From contig JAKQEZ010000656.1 in assembly GCA_029558435.1 (NCBI GenBank), positions 1 to 58,066 of the forward strand: 58,066 nt of DNA, read 5' to 3'. How positions within the stretch are numbered: position 1 is the first letter of the stretch; each line of letters begins with the position of its first letter. The notes below the pieces were generated by a model. The model saw only the letters and a program-made list of their open reading frames with translations, was not told the DNA's origin and did not search any database. Below are positions 53,396-58,066 of this stretch, piece by piece. A program made the position numbers and the translations under genes. Source of the DNA: Bacteroidota bacterium. Lineage in GTDB: Bacteria; Bacteroidota; Bacteroidia; Flavobacteriales; Crocinitomicaceae.

Positions 53396-55361
53396 AAACG
53401 AAAGTAAATAAGAAATGGCGACCAGGCATGATAAAACTTTTAACGTATGCATACGATTGGTCGGTAATGTTTTTTAAAGTAAATTGTAAGCGAACACTGT
53501 TGTGTTTATCAATTTGAAAGCGACTAAAAAATGTGAAGTCGGAAATTAAAAAACCTTCAATTCGATTGGCTGGAATGTTTTCATTGAGGGCATAACGAGC
53601 TGATGAATAGAAGTTGGAATAACGCACTCCAACACCTTTCCATTGCAATGAAACATCGCCGTTTAAAATATGTTTTGGAGCATAAGCAATTTGGTTTCCA
53701 TAAGTTGGACTGTTTTTATTGCTTCTGTCCAACGATTGCTGAAACGTATAATTGGCAGTAAGTTGGGTGGTCCAATGTTTTCCAAAAGCCCAACTAAACG
53801 AAAGGATGGCATCGGCACCACGTATTTCGTTTTTACCAATGTTTTGAATAGACCAAACAAATAAGTTTTTAGTTGGAATGGCTAAAATCATGTTGTCAAT
53901 TTGATGGTAATAGCCACTTGCTTGAATGCCTAAATAAATGCGGTTTCTGTCTAGAATTGTAAAAGCTGTAGTTAAGTTAACTTGTTGTGCATCTTCTGGT
54001 TTGAGGTCGTTATTGCCGATGTTGTTGTAATACAATTCACTAAAATTGGGCATTCTAAAAGAATTGCGGTAATAGGCAATTAACGAAATATTTTTGTGTA
54101 CACGATAGCGCACATCCACGTAAGGGTTAACGCGTGTGCGGTTGCGAGCTTTATCTCCATTTCTGTTGATTTCATTAACTTGTTGAACACCAACTTGTGC
54201 CACTGCCGACCATTTATTGGCATTAAAAGTAGATTTCACAAAAGAAAGAAAATGAAAACGTTGAGGAGAAGCGGTTAATGACTCAATGGAATGTAAATGA
54301 CTGATTATTTCTTGAGCACCAGCGTTGAGTTTAAAATATTTTCCAAGTGGTAGTCCAACCGAAACACCAAAATCGTGAGCTTTGTTGCGATAACTGGCAA
54401 TTAATTCACCAGCAGCATTCAAATAATCAGGATCTTTGTAATACAAACTATCGTTCATAAATGAATAATAAAAGCGATAGCCCACTGATTTTACTTTTCC
54501 TACATAATCAAATTTAATTTGAAGGTTGTTTGTATTGAGGCGTTGTTTTGCAAGGTCGTTGTATAACACAACAGCACCCGGAACGCCTTGTTTGCTTTCC
54601 AGGTACTGAATGTGAAAATTAAGTTTATGATTATCAACTGGTTGGTAAGACAGATTGAACCCACCATTGATGTCTGAGTAATCATTGTTTTTACGAACGC
54701 CAGTTAATTGCGTTTTGTAATTCATGTATTTGAAAGGATATTCACCGTGTGTGTTTCTGTATTTAAAGTAAATACCTCCAAATAGTTTTTTGCTTCCTGT
54801 TTTTCCGATATAGTTGTAATCGTTTTGTCCAAAAGCGCCAAATTTGGCCATTAATTTTTGTTGAAAAGGGATGGTTGGAGATTGGGATTGAAAGGTTTCA
54901 AGTACAATTGCATTTCCACTTAATTGTGCAATTGCAGGAACAATTAATTCGGATGCTCCACCACGTTGCACTACCACAGATTCAATATTATCTAATTGAA
55001 TTTGCCCCATGTTGATTTGTCCCGTTTGTGCATTGGTTTGCGAAAAACCATCTACAACAAAACTGGTATGTTGTCCGCTCAATCCTCTGATGGAAACGGT
55101 TTTAAATCCGCCTAATCCACCATACGATTTAACGTTTACACCGGGCAATTTTTTCAATAATTCGCCCAAGTCATCGGGTTGCAAAGCTTCAATTTCATGG
55201 CGCGAAATATACACTTGCGATGAGTCAACAAAATATTTGTTCAATTTGGTAGCAATGACGTTGATTTCTTGCAATTGTGTTTCTTCCTTTTCTTTTTCCT
55301 TTTGAGAAAGAGTAGGGAAGGCCATCAACCAACAAATCACTACTACCAAATAGAATTTCAT
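53382..55361 (-). CDS. TonB-dependent receptor, BtuB-like
   Basis: The 659-aa outer-membrane receptor has a signal peptide (1-19) and a short N-terminal region with the TonB-box-like EINVIATK. The plug domain contains LPGVNVKSYGG, TVSIRGLSGQHTSFVVDG and IESVVVQRGGAS. A 22-strand barrel ends in FTFVYEFI with a terminal aromatic pattern. No carboxypeptidase-like extension is present, so it is BtuB-type rather than SusC-type. The cobalamin riboswitch upstream of the operon makes vitamin B12 the likely cargo. It follows the DUF4465 gene after 7 bases and overlaps the propeller gene by 14. Confidence 0.9.
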   Translation of the reverse strand: MKFYLVVVICWLMAFPTLSQKEKEKEETQLQEINVIATKLNKYFVDSSQVYISRHEIEALQPDDLGELLKKLPGVNVKSYGGLGGFKTVSIRGLSGQHTSFVVDGFSQTNAQTGQINMGQIQLDNIESVVVQRGGASELIVPAIAQLSGNAIVLETFQSQSPTIPFQQKLMAKFGAFGQNDYNYIGKTGSKKLFGGIYFKYRNTHGEYPFKYMNYKTQLTGVRKNNDYSDINGGFNLSYQPVDNHKLNFHIQYLESKQGVPGAVVLYNDLAKQRLNTNNLQIKFDYVGKVKSVGYRFYYSFMNDSLYYKDPDYLNAAGELIASYRNKAHDFGVSVGLPLGKYFKLNAGAQEIISHLHSIESLTASPQRFHFLSFVKSTFNANKWSAVAQVGVQQVNEINRNGDKARNRTRVNPYVDVRYRVHKNISLIAYYRNSFRMPNFSELYYNNIGNNDLKPEDAQQVNLTTAFTILDRNRIYLGIQASGYYHQIDNMILAIPTKNLFVWSIQNIGKNEIRGADAILSFSWAFGKHWTTQLTANYTFQQSLDRSNKNSPTYGNQIAYAPKHILNGDVSLQWKGVGVRYSNFYSSARYALNENIPANRIEGFLISDFTFFSRFQIDKHNSVRLQFTLKNITDQSYAYVKSFIMPGRHFLFTFVYEFI

Positions 55362-55368
55362 TTGAATC

Positions 55369-56340
55369 TTATTTAATTACAACTTTTTGAATTGATTTTC
55401 CAGCAGTTGAATTCATTGAAACATAGTAAACACCTGTTGGAAGTTCACTTACATTCAATGTAGTTTTACCGTTAACAGATGCAGTTTTAACCACTTTTCC
55501 AACCGCATTTAACACTTCAATTGAAGTAGCTTCGTTGGTAACAATGTTTAATACATCGTTAGCTGGATTAGGATAAATACTAACTGCCGCATTAGCTACT
55601 GACTTAACAGATGCATCGTTTGGTGCTGTAACCAAATTATCCAATGCAAAATAAGCTGGAGTATTCATACCATATTGACCAACGTCAGAAGAAGACAATT
55701 TGAAAGTCAATTTTTTAGCAAGCACATCGTTCATTTGCACTGTTTCCCAAGTGTTTAGGATGTAATCTTGGTTGTTGTCAGCAAAACGGAAATCTGCTAA
55801 ATAAAAATCAACGGTATCTCCAACTACTTGATTGTTTTCATCAAGAGGGATGATTTGCAATAAAAACCAGTCTTCGCCATTGGTACCATCTGGAGTTCCA
55901 GCAGCATTGTTTGGTGAACCAAATTGTTTTCCAAAGCTATCCCCATCGCGCATTGATAAACCAGCGTAGGTAGTGTTGGTTACCATCAAGCTTTTGATTT
56001 TACGAAGTGATGAAAAAGTAATTTCACCACTGTAACATACACCGTATTTTTCAGAGTTATTTGCTCCTCCATTAGCGTAAGAAGCGTATTGGTTGGTGAA
56101 ACCAGCAGTTGTGATGTCTTGTACTTTTGAAATAGCAAACCCATTTTCCATATAACCATATTGGGTGTTGTAGTTATTGGACAATGTGTAGTTACCAATG
56201 GTAATATTACCTGCACCATCGGCACCATTGTAATACGTGTTTGAACCTAAATCATACTGTTCAAATGTAAGTGTGTCGTTTTGCGCGAAAACTGTAGATG
56301 TTGCCAAAAGAGCAACTGCGAAAAAATAAACTTTCTTCAT
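55369..56340 (-). CDS. DUF4465 protein with T9SS sorting domain
   Basis: From the ATG at 56340 the product is 323 aa with a signal peptide (1-19, VFAQ). A DUF4465 domain follows at about 25-240 (pattern GFAISKVQDITTAGFTNQY, then EKYGVCYSG and FGKQFG...GEDWFLLQII). A C-terminal type IX sorting domain begins near 250 with SIYPNPANDVLNI. DUF4465 proteins often occur near B12 receptors in Bacteroidota. This is the first gene after the cobalamin riboswitch. The 56406 start is a non-ATG codon in the riboswitch region and is rejected. Direct B12 binding has not been shown by anything seen here. Confidence 0.85.
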   Translation of the reverse strand: MKKVYFFAVALLATSTVFAQNDTLTFEQYDLGSNTYYNGADGAGNITIGNYTLSNNYNTQYGYMENGFAISKVQDITTAGFTNQYASYANGGANNSEKYGVCYSGEITFSSLRKIKSLMVTNTTYAGLSMRDGDSFGKQFGSPNNAAGTPDGTNGEDWFLLQIIPLDENNQVVGDTVDFYLADFRFADNNQDYILNTWETVQMNDVLAKKLTFKLSSSDVGQYGMNTPAYFALDNLVTAPNDASVKSVANAAVSIYPNPANDVLNIVTNEATSIEVLNAVGKVVKTASVNGKTTLNVSELPTGVYYVSMNSTAGKSIQKVVIK

Positions 56341-56403
56341 GCTTTTAAATTTTAAAAAGTTAATAAATAAAAGTGAAGAATCAGTTAAATGGAGGAAATC
56401 AAA

Positions 56404-56425
56404 CAATAACGGAAGCGAGTTATTG
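56404..56425 (-). other. Hairpin in the riboswitch expression region
   Basis: CAATAAC (56404-56410) pairs perfectly with GTTATTG (56419-56425) around an 8-base loop. On the minus strand it is followed by a T-rich stretch, so it may act as a weak terminator. It lies 64 bases before the first ATG of the operon. Confidence 0.5.
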
Positions 56426-56477
56426 AGTAACGCCCGACTTTAATCTGAAGCCTTCGTTAAATTAAGCTATATAGTAT

Positions 56478-56612
56478 AGTATTCTGACTTGTGCTAACCA
56501 ATTTCGCCTTCCCATTCAAAGTATGAACAGTGGCTTTTGTTGAAATTGTTTCACAGCACTTACAGCTGCAGTTACAGTTTTGGATTTTCACCAAATTCCT
56601 TTACTAAAAGCG
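56478..56612 (-). promoter_or_regulatory. Cobalamin riboswitch
   Basis: On the minus strand the conserved cobalamin-element blocks appear in order: GGTGAAAATCC (complement of 56582-56592), ACTGTAACTGCAGCTGTAAG with the B12-box core, GCCACTG, GGGAAGGC and AAGTCAGAATACT (56478-56490). This matches the consensus GGTGxxAATCC ... GCCACTG ... GGGAAGGC ... AAGTCAGxAGAC. It lies directly after a promoter element and before the DUF4465/BtuB/BtuG operon, which it should switch off when B12 is plentiful. Confidence 0.9.
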
Positions 56613-56615
56613 TTG

Positions 56616-56623
56616 CAAAGATA
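56616..56623 (-). promoter_or_regulatory. -7 promoter element of the cobalamin operon
   Basis: TATCTTTG on the minus strand fits TAnnTTTG; transcription would begin just before the riboswitch. No TTG at 19-base spacing was found. Confidence 0.55.
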
Positions 56624-56782
56624 ATAAATTAATAGGAGATAGTTGTCGATTTTAAATGTTAAATACGAGAGTGATTTAGCTAAACGATTAAAATTCAATG
56701 TTAATGGTTGCTTTGTGATGATTAATCGAAAAAAAAAGTTGAAATTTTTTGATGTAGGTGTATTTTTTTTCTAAAGTTTAGC

Positions 56783-56797
56783 TATATTTGCACTCGC
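56783..56797 (+). promoter_or_regulatory. Promoter element and start region of tRNA-His
   Basis: TATATTTG (56783-56790) fits TAnnTTTG. It continues as TTTGCACTCGC, identical to the sequence at the tRNA-Pro promoter, which suggests a shared GC-rich start region for stable RNAs. Confidence 0.6.
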
Positions 56798-56820
56798 AAT
56801 TGGTTTTACAGTTGTTTTAT

Positions 56821-56896
<76 letters not shown>

Positions 56897-56899
56897 CAA

Positions 56900-56932
56900 A
56901 AGAGGTTGTCTTTATAGGCAGCCTCTTTTTTT
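56900..56932 (+). terminator. Terminator after tRNA-His
   Basis: AAGAGGTTGTC pairs with GGCAGCCTCTT (G-T pairs allowed) across a TTTATA loop, followed by a T-run. Confidence 0.75.
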
Positions 56933-56933
56933 A

Positions 56934-57079
56934 TGGTCCCAGCTGGGCTCACCGTTCTTATTTTCTACGTCGTACCTCCTTGAAAATTACGACGGTATAA
57001 ACTTCTCGCCGTAATGCTACTATCAAAAAAAAGAGTAAGAAACTAATCTTACTCTTTACTTGTGGTCCCAGCTGGGCTC
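56934..57079. repeat. 17-bp direct repeat of a tRNA 3' end
   Basis: TGGTCCCAGCTGGGCTC occurs at 56934-56950 and again at 57063-57079, where it forms the acceptor and T-arm end of the CAT tRNA on the minus strand. The copies lie 129 bases apart. Duplicated tRNA 3' ends are typical of integrase attachment sites or tRNA loss. The DNA between holds a terminator and two short inverted repeats (CGTCGTA/TACGACG and TTACGACGG/CGCCGTAA, the second imperfect). Confidence 0.75.
57025..57057 (-). terminator. Terminator after the CAT-anticodon tRNA
   Basis: AAAGAGTAAGA (57030-57040) pairs with TCTTACTCTTT (57047-57057), loop of 6, with a long T-run on the minus strand. Confidence 0.85.
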
Positions 57080-57136
57080 GAACCAGCGACCACCTGATTA
57101 TGAGTCAGGTGCTCTAACCAACTGAGCTATAGGACC
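57063..57136 (-). tRNA. tRNA with CAT anticodon (Met, or Ile2 with lysidine)
   Basis: The 74-base cloverleaf has acceptor GGTCCTA/TGGGACC, anticodon CAT (complement of 57100-57102) in stem CTGA/TCAG and a standard T-loop. The C4-G69 and C5-G68 pairs are those recognised by TilS in tRNA-Ile2, so it could be isoleucine-2 rather than elongator methionine. It is not an initiator by the acceptor pairing (G1-C72). Confidence 0.9.
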
Positions 57137-57187
57137 TCGAAAAAAATTTTCGCTTTGCTAGTGGAACCGTTTATTCCATTCGGCTGG

Positions 57188-57217
57188 CAAATATAATACA
57201 TCCATTTAAAATAGCAA
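57188..57217 (-). promoter_or_regulatory. Consensus promoter of the CAT tRNA
   Basis: On the minus strand TTG (complement of 57215-57217), 19 bases, then TATATTTG (complement of 57188-57195). This is a full match to the Bacteroidota promoter pattern. Confidence 0.7.
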
Positions 57218-57264
57218 CATTATCAGAAAAAAAGTTGCCAGATTAATTAGAGTTTGCTTGCATT

Positions 57265-58066
57265 TTACTTAAAATAAATTTCATCCAAAAAGATAAAAGT
57301 AGGGTAGCCCGGACTTAAATGCCACGTTGGATTTACACCATAATTGTAGGCTGTAAATTCAACCGATTGGATTGCTTTATTTTTTGGTGTAACCTCAAAT
57401 TTAACAGGTTGCTCTGGGCTCCAATCTCCAGAAGGATGTTTTTCTAAATCAACCATTTTAGTTTCAACCTCACCATCCACATACGTGATTTTAAATTCAA
57501 CTGCTTTTGGAGGGAAAATCCATGAACGCGTACCTTGAAGTGCCGATAAACCTATTGTTTTTAAATTTTTTGTTTTGCTAAATGTTACAACTCCATTCAC
57601 ATTGTTGTTGTAAAATCCTTGCCAATCGCCACTTCTATAATCGTTAGAACCATACAAACCATCAATCAACGCATTGTTGCCCGAAGCTGAATATTGTTTG
57701 GCGTATTCAGAATTTAATTGCAAACTTAAATCGCTTGGTTTTAATCTAAATTCATTAGCAATAACTTCGCTTTTTTGTGCTGTTTTTGGATTGTACGCAA
57801 ATACTTTTACCGTTGCTGTTTTTTTAATTGAAAATGGTTTGGTGTATTTTTTTGATTTTAATGTCGGCGTAGAACCATCCAATGTGTAATAATATTTCAA
57901 ATCTTTCATCGGGCTTGCAATAGCCACCTTTGTAGATTTGTCAAACATGGATGTTGTGTTTGTAAAATAGGGAACTGCCACAAATGAAGTTGGAATAGAA
58001 TCCAAACTTGGAGCCACTTCATATGTTCTGTATTCTGTTGATGGAAAAGGCCCCATAATAAACTCC
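57265..58066 (-). CDS. C-terminal part of a secreted carbohydrate-associated protein, cut by right edge
   Basis: The reading frame is open to the window end (EFIMGPFPST upstream of the first ATG at 58056), so only the C-terminal 266 residues are seen. A chitobiase/beta-hexosaminidase C-terminal domain (YYTLDGSTPTLKSKKY, then IKKTATVKVFAYNPKT) is followed by a discoidin-like domain (LIDGLYGSNDYRSGDWQGF, ending FIFLDEIYF) similar to the end of the GH20 enzyme at 46187. The missing N-terminal part could be a GH20, another glycosidase or a cytochrome-type module, so no enzyme name is assigned. Confidence 0.75.
   Translation of the reverse strand, partial: EFIMGPFPSTEYRTYEVAPSLDSIPTSFVAVPYFTNTTSMFDKSTKVAIASPMKDLKYYYTLDGSTPTLKSKKYTKPFSIKKTATVKVFAYNPKTAQKSEVIANEFRLKPSDLSLQLNSEYAKQYSASGNNALIDGLYGSNDYRSGDWQGFYNNNVNGVVTFSKTKNLKTIGLSALQGTRSWIFPPKAVEFKITYVDGEVETKMVDLEKHPSGDWSPEQPVKFEVTPKNKAIQSVEFTAYNYGVNPTWHLSPGYPTFIFLDEIYFK

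Noticed and set aside
56950..57030. Possible small mobile element between the two tRNA-end copies
   Set aside because: Only about 110 bases with no ORF or terminal repeats; too short for an element, so kept only as a scar hypothesis.

Overview
The window is a low-G+C stretch from a Bacteroidota bacterium, most likely a member of the Flavobacteriales (Crocinitomicaceae/Fluviicola-like; the family placement is inference). The evidence is of four kinds. Three predicted secreted proteins end in type IX secretion (T9SS) sorting domains. Promoters follow the Bacteroidota pattern TTG-N19-TAnnTTTG. NosZ is a Sec-dependent, lipoprotein-type clade II enzyme. Several gene families are of Bacteroidota type (1019-aa TPR protein, BtuG-like propeller, GH3 enzyme, MutS2 without Smr). 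No CRISPR array, insertion sequence or intact prophage was seen.

Layout, left to right. (1) 1-456 is richer in G+C and fused in frame to a truncated thiolase, so it is either a foreign insertion or an assembly chimera. (2) 1376-3372 holds purM and rpe. (3) 3517-8066 is a restriction-modification locus. A roughly 1050-aa type IIG/ISP-like enzyme is split into two ORFs with a complete YhcG (DUF1016) nuclease gene between the halves, and a decayed second YhcG copy follows. (4) 8143-13670 holds secreted and membrane proteins, an unlisted 34-aa membrane peptide with a consensus promoter, a GH3-type acyl-adenylating enzyme, thiL and a small lipoprotein. (5) 13671-20669 (minus strand) is a compact N2O-respiration cluster, nosZ-nosB-like-nosL-nosD-nosF-nosY. 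It is preceded by thioredoxin and a rhodanese-thioredoxin lipoprotein, with a candidate Crp/Fnr-type box upstream of nosZ.

(6) 20877-21433 holds three tRNAs (Ser-GCT, Pro-TGG, Arg-TCT). (7) 21573-42889 is mostly housekeeping: a methyltransferase, mutS2, ftsE, a TPR/beta-barrel pair, pepD, a flavoprotein, a small SMR/DUF2892/DUF3365 group, a ureohydrolase and a DPP4-type peptidase. (8) 42921-51321 holds an overlapping ECF-sigma/anti-sigma/secreted-protein trio, cutC, a GH20 hexosaminidase and polA. (9) 51388-56623 (minus strand) is a cobalamin-riboswitch operon: DUF4465-T9SS protein, BtuB-like TonB receptor, BtuG-like propeller lipoprotein and a second T9SS protein. (10) 56821-58066 holds tRNA-His, a CAT-anticodon tRNA with a 17-bp remnant copy nearby, and the C-terminal part of a carbohydrate-associated protein cut by the window edge.

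The best candidates for something new are the nuclease-in-the-middle split restriction enzyme, the B12 operon that pairs a BtuB/BtuG system with two T9SS-exported proteins, and the 34-residue membrane peptide.
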